From positions 299,293 to 363,292 of the forward strand of contig NZ_QNUF01000001.1 in assembly GCF_003385455.1 (NCBI RefSeq): a DNA stretch of 64,000 nt. The letters run 5' to 3'. Both the position numbers and the translations under genes were made by a program. The notes under the pieces are model-generated. The model was not told where the DNA came from, did no database searches, and saw only the letters and a list, made by a program, of their open reading frames with translations. The first letter of the stretch is position 1. Each line of letters opens with the position of its first letter. The stretch comes from Chryseobacterium rhizosphaerae. Its GTDB lineage: Bacteria; Bacteroidota; Bacteroidia; Flavobacteriales; Weeksellaceae. This document shows, piece after piece, positions 9,271 to 17,672 of the stretch.

Positions 9271-10299
9271 TTATTTTTCTTTTTTGTTTTTCAAAATTCC
9301 TGTAATAGCATCAGAAATTTCAAATAATTTTCCGTTGTGATTGTTTCCTAGCAGAATAATGGTCAGCTTTTTATTGGGATCAGAAACGAATAAGGCTTCA
9401 TAGTTTCCGTATCTCCCATCGTGTACATGCTCAATTAGTTTTCTGTTTTTAAATTTTGCCTGTCCTAAAGAAGATTGAGTTTCCGGTAGGTTAAATTGCT
9501 GCCCCAGCTCAAATAATGAATCTGCATTGATGACTTTATTGGAATGAAGACAGCCTGACCACTTCAGTAAATCCAGAGTCGTTAAGTAAGTTCCTCCTGT
9601 TAAGGGAAGATCCGCTTTGTCCGCCACTGAATCATTATTAAATCCTTTGGCGATGTTGTTTTCATTTTCAAAGGGAGTCATTACAGAAGATGTCATTTTA
9701 CAAGGCTTAAAAATGAACTTTTCTGCATACAGGTTAAAAGGCATTCCCGTAATCCGCTCCAAAATAAACTGCCTTAGAAAAACATTATTCATGTTGTAAT
9801 CGTATTGAGTTCCTGGAACAAAATCTAGTTTGTCAATTAATTTTAAATCATCAAAAATGTCCTTATCATTTTTAATTTTTTTCCAATTTACATTGGGTAG
9901 TCCACTTGTATACTGTAACAAATCTTTTATGGTAACTTCATTGGCCCATTTGGGTAATTCCGGAATATATTGGGAAACATGATCTTCGATCTTTAATTTC
10001 CCCTGTTCCTGCAATTGAAGCAATGCGACACCACTAAATTCTTTCGTAATAGAACCAATATTAAACCTGTAATCAGTTGTTAATTTCTTTGTTCTTATAG
10101 CATCAGTGAAGCCGAAAGATGCATGGTAAATAATTCTATTATTTTCTGACACTAAAACATTTCCATTAAAATTACCCATCTGACTTGACCGTTTCATTAA
10201 TGAGTCGATTTGATGGGCCTTTTTTGTTTGTGCCCATGTATTATTCGTTAGAAGTAACAGAATAATGGAAAGCAAGAAGAGTTGTTTACAAGATTGCAT
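9271..10299 (-). CDS. Serine hydrolase, beta-lactamase-related (S12 fold)
   Basis: A 342-residue secreted protein with signal peptide 'LFLLSIILLLLTNNTWAQ'. The catalytic SxxK is S83-I-T-K86 in 'RFNIGSITKEFSG', and 'YDYNMNN' near residue 167 supplies the second motif position. The third motif is HDG ('VHDGRYG') rather than HTGG, a variation seen in non-beta-lactamase members. It is probably an esterase or peptidase of the cell envelope. It forms a unit with the DUF2461 gene 4 bp downstream. Confidence 0.82.
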   Translation of the reverse strand: MQSCKQLFLLSIILLLLTNNTWAQTKKAHQIDSLMKRSSQMGNFNGNVLVSENNRIIYHASFGFTDAIRTKKLTTDYRFNIGSITKEFSGVALLQLQEQGKLKIEDHVSQYIPELPKWANEVTIKDLLQYTSGLPNVNWKKIKNDKDIFDDLKLIDKLDFVPGTQYDYNMNNVFLRQFILERITGMPFNLYAEKFIFKPCKMTSSVMTPFENENNIAKGFNNDSVADKADLPLTGGTYLTTLDLLKWSGCLHSNKVINADSLFELGQQFNLPETQSSLGQAKFKNRKLIEHVHDGRYGNYEALFVSDPNKKLTIILLGNNHNGKLFEISDAITGILKNKKEK

Positions 10300-10340
10300 G
10301 TTTAGTTTTTTGTTAGTGATTTTGTGAATTTCTTGTGTTG

Positions 10341-10364
10341 CTCGAGGTCGTAAGACTTTGAGGA
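10341..10364. repeat. Short hairpin repeat, AGGTC-GTAA-GACTT type
   Basis: CTCGAGGTC and GACTTTGAG pair (with G-U pairs) around a GTAA loop. Copies with the same AAGTC/GACTT core lie at 10853-10868, 20197-20212 and 22326-22339. Confidence 0.4.
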
Positions 10365-10383
10365 GTTGGGGGTCAATAGTTTT

Positions 10384-10776
10384 TTATTTCCAATTTCTAT
10401 TATTCACAATTCCTTTCGCAACTTCATCTACTTCTTGAATCATCTCATTTTTTGTTGGAGAAGTAGCAATCCGAATTATTTCATTTTTGATAATAGGACT
10501 TTGAGTTATGGGGCCAAAAATAGTAATAATCCAATATTTCCATACTTCATCTTCGTTGCTTCTTAAAATTGAAAGTAAGTCTGTTGTAATTTTATCATTG
10601 ATGCTTTCCAAGTATTCTGAAACAGGTTTTGCCACTGGCCAGTTAAAATCTTGCAGCCATTCGAGTAAATTCGGAATAATTTCTTTTACATCGTCGTAGG
10701 AATAGTTGGTTAGTTTTTCAGCTGTAGATAAATCACCTTTATTTTTTGGAATTAAATCTTTAATATTTTCAATCAT
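10384..10776 (-). CDS. DUF5071 domain protein
   Basis: A 130-residue cytosolic helical protein. 'IKDLIPKNKGDLSTAEKL' at the N-terminus, 'IPNLLEWLQDFNWPVAKPVSEYL' in the middle and 'DEVWKYWIITIFG' match DUF5071, a small HEAT-like domain of unknown function often found near immunity-type genes. An ATG eight codons upstream (10800) is also possible; I chose the internal one because family members begin just before 'IKDLIPK'. Confidence 0.7.
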   Translation of the reverse strand: MIENIKDLIPKNKGDLSTAEKLTNYSYDDVKEIIPNLLEWLQDFNWPVAKPVSEYLESINDKITTDLLSILRSNEDEVWKYWIITIFGPITQSPIIKNEIIRIATSPTKNEMIQEVDEVAKGIVNNRNWK

Positions 10777-10800
10777 TTTTAGCTGTTTTTGTAATTTCAT

Positions 10801-11125
10801 TTCTGCTTGCTCTCCGAAGTCTGCAAACTTTGGATTATCTATTTTACTGGCAAAAGTCGGAAGACTTTGCGTAGCTCATATCACTAAAGTTTAAATTCAT
10901 TTTAATCATAGTGTTTTTTAGTGTGCAATTGTCAGTTATTGTTTTTTTACTAGTAGGAGAAGGAGTTTTTAAAAAATATCGGGCAACTATACATGTTAGC
11001 CGTACATTATTTGAAATCATATTTATATTCTTCAAAAATTCTATTGCCATACTTGTCAACTATTTTTGATGGTCTACGAATTATTCTGTGAACTTTTAAT
11101 TCTGATACTCTCAATGGATTAAGGT
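10801..11125. other. Intergenic stretch with a possible gene remnant
   Basis: No convincing complete gene. On the minus strand from about 11118 to 11007 a frame reads 'LNPLRVSELKVHRIIRRPSK' and ends '...EEYKYDFK' before a TAA; it looks protein-like but has no start, and may be the tail of a lost gene. The rest is AT-rich. The AAGTC-GGAA-GACTT hairpin at 10853-10868 lies here. Confidence 0.3.
10853..10868. repeat. Short hairpin repeat, AAAGTC-GGAA-GACTTT
   Basis: A perfect 6-bp stem with a GGAA (GNRA-class) loop, followed by GCGTAGC. The copy at 20197-20212 has the same stem followed by GCGCAGC. Confidence 0.5.
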
Positions 11126-12301
11126 TTATCTGTAAACTTTAACCTGTTGTAAAACCCCCTTTTCATTTTTATAACTAAAAAAGTAAATTCCTCTTCGGAC
11201 TTTTGATAAATCTATTATTTTATTATAATAGGCAAAACCTTTACTGATTGGCTTCCCATCTTTTGTGAGAATGGTATATTCAAACTGATTGCTGTTATTT
11301 TTATTACTGATCCGAAAACCATCTCTGGCTGCGTTGGTATAGACCCTTGTTTCAGTTTCATGATCATCATTGGCTACATTTGCAGAGAGTACATTTTCGT
11401 TAATATCTGCCACCTGTATGCTTTTAATGGCTGAGCTGGTGAGAGACGTTGTACTTCCACCGATGATGTATAGTTTATTGTTATATACTTCCGCTGCTGC
11501 ATGTCTTCTGGGAATCATATTGGATGATAACTGATGGAATGTATTGGTTGTCGTATCAAAATAGGCCAGAAAAGTTTGATTATTAAAACCACCTACAATA
11601 AAAATCTTATTATCGGATACTGCTAATGCGTGTCCCGATATACCAGAAGGCATCGTATATTGCTTGATCCAAAGATTAGTGTTGAGGTCGTATACATTGA
11701 TCAGACGGGATGGGGTACCGTTAAAACCACCAATGACATAAAGCTTATCATTAACAATTTTGCCCTTTGTTTCTCTGGCTGTGGGCATATCCGGTAATGA
11801 ATTCCAAGTATTTGAAGCGATATCGTACACCTGAAATTTATTAGAAAATACGGTGTTTTTGGCTCCGTTTAATCCGCTGCCACCAAACACATATATTTTA
11901 CCATTATGGATGGCAGAACCTGCATTTCCGGTATAGGAACGATTAACAGCCCCCTTCGTTATTGTATTGGTGGCAAGGTCTACAATTTCAAGATGACTAT
12001 TTCCCCAACCATTAAAAATATATATTTTATTATCGTAAGTCTCCGAATTAGCAAATTTCTTGCTAAGTAGAGTAGAATTGAGAACACTCCAGCTGTTATC
12101 AGTAATATTATATTTCTCAATATAATTGGCGATACCTCCTTTTTCCTGATATCCATTGCTCACATATATATTGTCATTTACAATTACACTGGTTATGGCA
12201 CCCCTGCCTGCAGACATATTAGCGAGATTTTTAAAATGAAGTGTTTGTGCATGGGCTGACAATGAGCCCCAAAATAAAAGGAATAATAATTTTGTTTTCA
12301 A
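11126..12301 (-). CDS. Secreted kelch-repeat beta-propeller protein, probably T9SS cargo
   Basis: A 391-residue protein with signal peptide 'LLFLLFWGSLSAHAQ' and about six kelch repeats, each with the 'KIYVFGG ... YDIASNTWNSLPDMPTARE' pattern (for instance near residues 95, 135, 190, 235 and 285). Kelch propellers bind proteins or sugars. The last 70 residues ('ILTKDGKPISKGFAYYNK', then 'RRGIYFFSYKNEKG') resemble a type A C-terminal sorting domain, so it is probably exported by the type IX system and attached to the cell surface. It is a single gene. The ligand is unknown. Confidence 0.8.
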   Translation of the reverse strand: MKTKLLFLLFWGSLSAHAQTLHFKNLANMSAGRGAITSVIVNDNIYVSNGYQEKGGIANYIEKYNITDNSWSVLNSTLLSKKFANSETYDNKIYIFNGWGNSHLEIVDLATNTITKGAVNRSYTGNAGSAIHNGKIYVFGGSGLNGAKNTVFSNKFQVYDIASNTWNSLPDMPTARETKGKIVNDKLYVIGGFNGTPSRLINVYDLNTNLWIKQYTMPSGISGHALAVSDNKIFIVGGFNNQTFLAYFDTTTNTFHQLSSNMIPRRHAAAEVYNNKLYIIGGSTTSLTSSAIKSIQVADINENVLSANVANDDHETETRVYTNAARDGFRISNKNNSNQFEYTILTKDGKPISKGFAYYNKIIDLSKVRRGIYFFSYKNEKGVLQQVKVYR

Positions 12302-12435
12302 TGGTGTTAAGATTTAGTGTTTGTTTTTTTGATTTCTGTTGAGAATCCGGGATTGTTTTAGCCCCAAATATCAAGAAGAAATAGAGGTTTAAAGATAAGA
12401 AAAAGTTTAAGAGAATTTTCCGTTTTGTTTTTTAT

Positions 12436-12545
12436 CCTCGCTACCGCACGAATCCTTTCGTGTGGTTTAAGTATTATAAATTAAACATTCTAATAATATA
12501 ATCTAAAAGCCAAAACCAAATGATACAATCTTGAGGTAGCAAGGA
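12436..12545. repeat. Palindrome-ended repeat element, copy 1 (110 bp)
   Basis: Begins CCTCGCTACCGCACGAATCC and ends GGTAGCAAGGA, giving imperfect terminal inverted repeats. The inside (TTTAAGTATTATAAATTAAAC, then ATATAATCTAAAAGCC) is shared with the copy at 24428-24540. No coding capacity. It looks like a MITE or REP-type element. Confidence 0.65.
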
Positions 12546-12566
12546 ATATATTCTATGATTACAGGA

Positions 12567-13094
12567 TTATTTATGATTACGGCTTTCTTCTAATAGCTGC
12601 TTAATATCGTTATCATACTTTTTTTGTACGTCTACTATAGTTCCGTGATCTGTTTCTGCATCATACTTTTTCTGAAAACTTATGCATTCATCACCAATTA
12701 ATTTGTTGATCATTTCAAATTTTACATTGAAATCTTTTGAATTTTTGATTTCCTTATTAATGAGATGTTGCAATTTATATGCGAAAATTTGGGCTATATC
12801 AAAATGTTTTTGTTCATGATTCAATAAATCATCAGTATAAAAAGCTTCATTTAACCATGATTCTGATGTATTGAATATGGCATAGGTTCTGATTTTCATT
12901 CTCCCTGTCCATATTGAATTTGAAAGAATTTCATAACCAATATTATAGGCTGTTCCTGCGTGATTTATTGTGTTGTCAGGTATTTTTCCTTGGAAATCAT
13001 TTTTGTGTAGCTTAGTATCAGGGCTCCATTCAATGATCTGCGAAGAGGCGAAAATACCAATACACAGCATAAGTGTTGTTAATTTATATTTCAT
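12567..13094 (-). CDS. Secreted DUF922-like putative zinc protease
   Basis: A 175-residue protein from the ATG at 13094, which gives a clean signal peptide ('LTTLMLCIGIFASSQ'). It has a zinc-binding HExxH as 'LNHEQKHFDIAQIFAYKL', and a later 'YDAETDHG' motif; this pair is typical of the DUF922 family of predicted secreted metalloproteases. An ATG seven codons upstream would spoil the signal peptide. It is a single gene, downstream in orientation of a group of small secreted-protein genes. The proteolytic role is inferred from the motif only. Confidence 0.6.
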   Translation of the reverse strand: MKYKLTTLMLCIGIFASSQIIEWSPDTKLHKNDFQGKIPDNTINHAGTAYNIGYEILSNSIWTGRMKIRTYAIFNTSESWLNEAFYTDDLLNHEQKHFDIAQIFAYKLQHLINKEIKNSKDFNVKFEMINKLIGDECISFQKKYDAETDHGTIVDVQKKYDNDIKQLLEESRNHK

Positions 13095-13252
13095 GTTAGG
13101 ATTATTTTGCAGCAATGTTGATCATGAGATAAAAAAGTAAGAAAATGCAGAGTCGTTCTATTGGCATCTTAATATTTTCTCAACATAATAGGGGCAATAG
13201 TTCTTTTAGCCAAAGTATCCTAGCCAACATCTCACAAAATGTTTGATATTTT

Positions 13253-13804
13253 TTAATTTTGAATAATAACAGCTTTTTTTGGTAAGTAATTATCTATTTT
13301 GCTTCTTTCCCTAATTTCAGTTTTAACTTTTTCGAAATCATTTGTCAGCATTGGAATTTTAGCAGTTTCATCATGTTTGTATATTTTTGAATTTAGAATT
13401 TTTAGGATGTCCATAAATTCATCATTCATAAATGGCTCAATAAAACAAAGGCTGTTCACTTTTTCTTTAAATGTATAGGAAATAAATTTTGGATTTCCTG
13501 CGAAGTATTCATTCTTATTGAGCTTTTTTTGTTTAACAAAGGATTCAATATCTTTGCCCGATAATGAATTTAATTGGTTAATTTCTTCTGAAGTTAATTT
13601 GAACCGGAAATAATTTTTCCCATCCCAGCTATCTGAATAGACTGTTAAATTTCCCTTCTTATCTATTGTTGTGTAAGATTTAATTTCAATTTTATTATCT
13701 GGCATTAACTCATAATCAACAATTTTTAAATCTTGAATTGTAAGTTTTTGTGAAAATAAATGTATGCCTAAACATATAAAAATAAGTAATGTAAGTTTTT
13801 TCAT
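13253..13804 (-). CDS. Secreted protein of unknown function
   Basis: A 183-residue protein with signal peptide 'LTLLIFICLGIHLFSQ', then a lysine-rich alpha/beta domain. No family recognised. Its ATG overlaps the stop of the upstream lipoprotein gene by four bases, showing translational coupling. It belongs to the run of small envelope protein genes between 12.5 and 16.0 kb. Confidence 0.6.
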   Translation of the reverse strand: MKKLTLLIFICLGIHLFSQKLTIQDLKIVDYELMPDNKIEIKSYTTIDKKGNLTVYSDSWDGKNYFRFKLTSEEINQLNSLSGKDIESFVKQKKLNKNEYFAGNPKFISYTFKEKVNSLCFIEPFMNDEFMDILKILNSKIYKHDETAKIPMLTNDFEKVKTEIRERSKIDNYLPKKAVIIQN

Positions 13805-14406
13805 AATTGTTGTCTGTCTTGATACGTCTTTACGTTATAAATGTATTGATCATTTTTTTTTACTACCAAGCTTCCACTTTTTTGTTTTTCCAGCAGATAG
13901 CCAAAGCCAATTCCAAAACTGGTATTATAATACCTCGATTCTATGTAGGCAAAATTGTCACTGAAATATACAGGATTGGAGAATTGATATAATTGTACAC
14001 GGCTATTTATTTCCTCCTTATTGGCTAACCTTATGTTCGGATTTATTTTGGGATCAAGTTTTAGAGAATCAAAAACGTATTGATCTTGTTGTAATAAATG
14101 TAAGGAATCCGATGTTCTTTCTCCTGACTGACTATGTTTTAAGTCAAGTAAATGGACAACACTTTTATTGAAAAATGGGGGTGGTCCAGGTTCTTCTCCC
14201 AACATTTCTTTTTGGCTGGGAGCATAGATTTTTAATTGCAGAAGTTCAGGATCAATTAAATAGGTAGCATTATGTAAAGCTCCGCGGTTACGTTCATATT
14301 TCAAAACAGCATTTACTATGGTATTCAATTCTGTTTTTTCTTGTGTCTTATTTTTAGAGCAGCTTATCATTAAAAGCAATGAAATTACGATCCAATATGT
14401 TCTCAT
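13801..14406 (-). CDS. Putative lipoprotein, unknown function
   Basis: A 201-residue protein with signal 'YWIVISLLLMISC' ending in a lipobox cysteine (about residue 16). The mature part has an 'EMLGEEPGPPPFFNKSVVHLL' segment and ends 'YIYNVKTYQDRQQL'; it resembles no family I know. It is the first gene of a coupled pair with the secreted protein gene downstream (4-base overlap). Confidence 0.6.
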   Translation of the reverse strand: MRTYWIVISLLLMISCSKNKTQEKTELNTIVNAVLKYERNRGALHNATYLIDPELLQLKIYAPSQKEMLGEEPGPPPFFNKSVVHLLDLKHSQSGERTSDSLHLLQQDQYVFDSLKLDPKINPNIRLANKEEINSRVQLYQFSNPVYFSDNFAYIESRYYNTSFGIGFGYLLEKQKSGSLVVKKNDQYIYNVKTYQDRQQL

Positions 14407-14469
14407 CTTTTATTTTCTTTTGACAATTCCCCCTTTGTATTTTCCCAATACTTTATTAGCCGAAGTTCC

Positions 14470-14913
14470 TTACTTTTTTTCATTCAAATATAAGTAGTCT
14501 CCTTTGATCAGTGATTTAGAAAAACCTTCCATTCTCACATGTAGGATTGAGGGCATAGGAATTATATGCGATTTTTTACTTGCTCTCAGTTTGTTGAATG
14601 AATCAATAAGCGTTTGTAATTCTTCTTTTGTATAATTGCTGAATGAATTATAAATGGCATCATCCATTTCTTCAAGATGAATGCTTTTAATGATTTCATT
14701 CTTTTTGTTTTCATCCCATTTTTCTAGTCTTGAAGCTAGATTTATTCTGTCAATACAATAATTATAAATATATTTTTTAAAATCAACAGTTTTATCTAGC
14801 TTATCGATCAAAATTTTATTTTCTTCAGTTGGATAGCCTACCGGAGGTGGTCCGGCCTGAGCAAATGAATTTAAACTTAAAAGGAAAATTAATAGATAAA
14901 ATAATTTTTTCAT
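14470..14913 (-). CDS. Small secreted protein, unknown function
   Basis: A 147-residue protein with signal peptide 'LFYLLIFLLSLNSFAQ' and an immediate 'AGPPPVGYPTEENK' mature start. The rest is a charged helical domain ('ASRLEKWDENKKNEIIKSIH'). No family recognised. It lies 63 bp upstream of the lipoprotein pair on the same strand. Confidence 0.55.
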   Translation of the reverse strand: MKKLFYLLIFLLSLNSFAQAGPPPVGYPTEENKILIDKLDKTVDFKKYIYNYCIDRINLASRLEKWDENKKNEIIKSIHLEEMDDAIYNSFSNYTKEELQTLIDSFNKLRASKKSHIIPMPSILHVRMEGFSKSLIKGDYLYLNEKK

Positions 14914-14971
14914 GTGTAGTTTTTGTTTCGTTAAGAATTTTGTTAATATGTTTCCGTTAAGTGCAGTATCT

Positions 14972-15541
14972 TTAATCGCAATAAATAGCTAAACGTATTT
15001 GATCGAATCCACTTTTTCCCCTGAACCGAAATAAAAAGGTATTCAAATTTTTACTGTGCCATTCTACATCATCTCTTACTGTTTCTTCTTTGGATTTTTC
15101 TAAATCTTCATATACTTCCAGGTATGGTTTCCCAAGATTTTCAGTTATATATTTTTTGATTTCATGGAATTTTTCATTAAACATTTCATGAGAAGTTTCT
15201 ATTTTTTCATTTTCATTCCATTCATACAACTTGAATTTGGTTTGGTCATCTTTTGTGAAAAAATAATCTACTTTAAGAATGAAGTTGTTCTCATTTCTTT
15301 GATAAGATTTAGGAATTTCAAATGTATGTTTTTCAAAAGTTGGATACATATCCTTTCCAATTCCCCAAAAATATCCAAGTGTGATATCTTTTGATTTTTT
15401 ATCTGTTTCTTCTTTTTTAATTTCAGTGAAGCTTTTAAGGGAAAGATCAATTTCATCCTGGACAGGAACATTGCTATATTTATTTACTGAACAACTATGA
15501 AATAATAGTAAGATAAAGACAAAGAAAATTTTTGATTTCAT
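14972..15541 (-). CDS. Putative lipoprotein, unknown function
   Basis: A 189-residue protein from the ATG at 15541, where 'MKSKIFFVFILLLFHSC' forms a normal lipoprotein signal. The frame is open 25 codons further upstream, but that part would bury the signal peptide. The mature domain is lysine- and glutamate-rich with 'FFTKDDQTKFKLYEWNENEK'. No family recognised. Confidence 0.55.
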   Translation of the reverse strand: MKSKIFFVFILLLFHSCSVNKYSNVPVQDEIDLSLKSFTEIKKEETDKKSKDITLGYFWGIGKDMYPTFEKHTFEIPKSYQRNENNFILKVDYFFTKDDQTKFKLYEWNENEKIETSHEMFNEKFHEIKKYITENLGKPYLEVYEDLEKSKEETVRDDVEWHSKNLNTFLFRFRGKSGFDQIRLAIYCD

Positions 15542-15593
15542 TATAACACTATTTTGGTGTGATAGTACAGCCAGCGGAGAAAGGATGGGTGTT

Positions 15594-16043
15594 TTATTGA
15601 GTATAATCCCCTGCAATAATAGATTTTTCCATGGACTTTATAACCTCAGAAACAGGCACAGTAAATATCCCTGCATTTCCTTTGTCAAACTCTTTTTTCC
15701 AGTAAGAATATCCGTCGAGTTCAAGAGAGTCAGGCTTTTTGAGGGTTTCATTTTTCAGGCTGGTGACACTTTTGTCTAACGCTTCTTCTGATATAGGAAT
15801 ATGGCTGATGTATTCTGCAAAACCTTTGGGACTGGCAGGATTTTTCATTTTCAAACCACTGATGGAAATATGAATTACTTTTCCGGTTTTAGGATATTCC
15901 TCAATCTTTAAAATTTTAAGAATTGAGCTTTTTTCCGTAGAACGGGTTTTGTACTGCCATTCCTGGCCGACAATGTATTTGTCTTTCTCAGTACAACTGA
16001 AGGATAGCAAGAATAGTACTGCTATTAAAGTATAGAGTTTCAT
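15594..16043 (-). CDS. Putative lipoprotein, unknown function
   Basis: A 149-residue protein with signal 'LIAVLFLLSFSC' and mature start 'TEKDKYIVGQEWQYKTR'. The pattern 'GQEWQYKTRSTEKSSILKIL' followed by 'HISISGLKMKN' suggests a small beta-rich domain of the kind found in several Chryseobacterium lipoproteins. Function unknown. It is the first gene of the small-envelope-protein run. Confidence 0.6.
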   Translation of the reverse strand: MKLYTLIAVLFLLSFSCTEKDKYIVGQEWQYKTRSTEKSSILKILKIEEYPKTGKVIHISISGLKMKNPASPKGFAEYISHIPISEEALDKSVTSLKNETLKKPDSLELDGYSYWKKEFDKGNAGIFTVPVSEVIKSMEKSIIAGDYTQ

Positions 16044-16155
16044 GAACGGCCGGTTATTAGTTTTGCATATTTGCTCGTTATAGAAACAAATATAGGTAAA
16101 ATCTGGGGGATAGGAAATGGGGGAGTAGGGTATTTTAGCGAGGGTTATGATAAAG

Positions 16156-16186
16156 AATCCGAAGTGGGGAGACTTCGGATTTTTAT
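16156..16186. terminator. Hairpin between the HxlR-linked reductase and the lipoprotein run
   Basis: AATCCGAAGT and ACTTCGGATT form a perfect 10-bp stem with a short G-rich loop; TTTTTATA follows on the plus strand and TTCTTTAT on the minus strand. It probably ends the reductase transcript coming from the right. Confidence 0.6.
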
Positions 16187-16259
16187 ATTAATTACGCAAG
16201 TTAGGAGACTTTATGCAGAGGGGATATGTATTTAATTTTTTTTTTTCAATAGTTGTTAT

Positions 16260-16769
16260 TCAGTCTTCTTTGCTTAGATGCAGTTGAATGAAACCGTCTT
16301 TAAGGTTATATTCTTTATGTTTAAATTTTGAGTTCAGTTCACTGCTGTTTCCTAAAACACCGCCAACTCCTGTGATTAATGGATGAATATTAAAATAAAT
16401 GTCCGTTACCAAATCTTTGTCTATAAAGGCATTAAAAGCACCTGTGCCACCGCCAACTGCCATTTCGTGCAACCCTCTTTCTGACATATATTCAATAGCT
16501 TCTTCGGGGCTTTCAACAGTCTTGTAGCCTTTTGATGCGTAGGATTTTTCAGAGAGTATTACGATTTCTATTCCGTTAAAATGTTCTTTGACTTCCTGTG
16601 GGAAATTTAAAAAGTTTTCAAAGGTTTTCAAGCCTATGACAAGGTTCCCAACTTTTTTTGCAAATTCTAAATAAAACTCCATTGCTTCTGGTGGCAGCTG
16701 ATGATGTGGATGATCAGATAATAATACTTTACCATTAGCCGAAATGTTGGCAATTACTGTTACTTTCAT
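16260..16769 (-). CDS. Dihydrofolate reductase family protein (RibD C-terminal-like)
   Basis: A 169-residue RibD-C/DHFR-like reductase. It starts 'VTVIANISANGKVLLSD' and carries 'LVIGLKTFENFL' near residue 44 and the nucleotide-binding turn 'EMAVGGGTGAFNAFI' near residue 97. It has a typical C-terminal 'NIHPLITGVGGVLG'. It is divergent from an HxlR-type regulator gene 83 bp away, which probably controls it; such pairs often respond to quinones or electrophiles. The sequence is clearly different from the homologue at 178-723, so this is not a recent duplicate. Confidence 0.82.
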   Translation of the reverse strand: MKVTVIANISANGKVLLSDHPHHQLPPEAMEFYLEFAKKVGNLVIGLKTFENFLNFPQEVKEHFNGIEIVILSEKSYASKGYKTVESPEEAIEYMSERGLHEMAVGGGTGAFNAFIDKDLVTDIYFNIHPLITGVGGVLGNSSELNSKFKHKEYNLKDGFIQLHLSKED

Positions 16770-16852
16770 TTTTGATTTTTTTTTACAGGATAAAATTATC
16801 TGAAAGAAACTTTACCTTTACTATCCATTACCTTTTGGAAAGTAACTATTTT
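16770..16852. promoter_or_regulatory. Divergent control region between reductase and HxlR genes
   Basis: The 83-bp shared promoter region. It holds the repeated half-site-like text ACCTTTACTATCC / TTACCTTTTGG and AGTAACT, a likely place for the HxlR protein to bind. No binding site can be fixed from sequence alone. Confidence 0.35.
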
Positions 16853-17200
16853 ATGAGTATCAAAAAAAATGACATCAATAAAGAAAAAATCTTGGCTCTT
16901 AAAGATGCCATTGAACTATTGGGCGGCAAGTGGAAATTCTGCATTCTGCATAATTTATATAATTACGAAACAATGCGGTTCAAAGATTTGCAGGAAATGG
17001 CTTTGGGAATAAGTCCGAAAGTTCTGTCCAAAGAGCTGCAGGAACTGGAAGATAATTTACTGATTACCCGAACGGTTAATAACACCAAACCTGTTACAGT
17101 TTCGTATGCACTTACCACACATGCCAAAGAAACTGAAGATGTTGTCAATGCCTTAATTAATTTTGGCTTGAAGCATAGAAAGAAAATAAAGGAGAAGTGA
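16853..17200 (+). CDS. HxlR-family winged-helix transcriptional regulator
   Basis: A 115-residue regulator from the ATG at 16853 ('MSIKKNDINKEK'). The family core is clear: 'AIELLGGKWKFCILHNL' near residues 17-33, 'MRFKDLQEMALGISPKVLSKELQELEDNLLI' as the recognition helix and following wing, and 'VSYALTTHAKETEDVVNALI'. No redox cysteine stands out besides the one in 'KFCILHNL'. The frame stays open 27 codons upstream but that part has no family match. Divergent from the reductase gene at 16260-16769. Confidence 0.88.
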   Translation: MSIKKNDINKEKILALKDAIELLGGKWKFCILHNLYNYETMRFKDLQEMALGISPKVLSKELQELEDNLLITRTVNNTKPVTVSYALTTHAKETEDVVNALINFGLKHRKKIKEK

Positions 17201-17212
17201 TTTTTATATAAA

Positions 17213-17430
17213 AGCTGTTTAAACTTTTTTATTAAACCACAAAAGACACAAAAGATTGAAACACTTAAGGGTGCTTAAGGGGATATCCTGGCGCAGAATA
17301 CGCCCACATAAGTTTAGAAAAATCTTTGATTTTTTTCTTCAATGTATTTTTATGCTGTATTATTTTAAACTTTCTAAAGTGTACTAAAGTGTTTTAAAAA
17401 TAAGAACTTTTGTGATTAGTTTAAACAGAC
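17213..17430. repeat. Long imperfect inverted repeat, noncoding
   Basis: The arms GTTTAAAC...CACAAAAG and CTTTTGTG...GTTTAAAC face each other about 200 bp apart, and CACTTAAGGGTGCTTAAG faces CTAAAGTGTACTAAAGTG inside. No coding capacity. It is the left edge of the accessory region. Confidence 0.5.
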
Positions 17431-17468
17431 TTATAAGTAAGAAGTTGAGCTACATCAAATCATCTTTT

Positions 17469-17606
17469 TTAATTTTGAAGTTTTATTTTTTCCTCTCCTT
17501 TCAACAATAAGATACGCTGCATCCAGCATTTAGTCAGGTGGATATAAGGACTAGTGATATTACTTTCGGGCATATTGCGGTAAGCTCCCAGAGAAAAATA
17601 GACCAT
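17469..17606 (-). pseudogene. Possible fragment of a small gene
   Basis: A minus-strand frame reads 'MVYFSLGAYRNMPESNITS' and ends '...LLKGEEKIKLQN' before TAA (45 residues). The frame continues upstream without a stop as 'KYYPSPQSLKTLSKQFDYFI' up to the end of the NACHT gene, where the start would be lost. The composition is protein-like, but I recognise no family. It may be the tail of a gene cut off when the NACHT unit arrived, or chance. Confidence 0.25.
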
Positions 17607-17672
17607 TCCGAATATAAAATAATCAAATTGCTTGCTCAAAGTCTTGAGGCTTTGTGGACTTGGATAATATTT

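Noticed and set aside
7272..10299. Serine hydrolases as class C beta-lactamases
   Set aside because: The SxxK motifs are shared with esterases and peptidases, and one of the two has HDG in place of the third motif, so a resistance role is not supported.
10844..11059. A 71-residue minus-strand open frame
   Set aside because: Composition is not protein-like ('TPSPTSKKTITDNC'), it runs through a hairpin repeat, and a different frame over part of the region looks better. Not kept as a gene.
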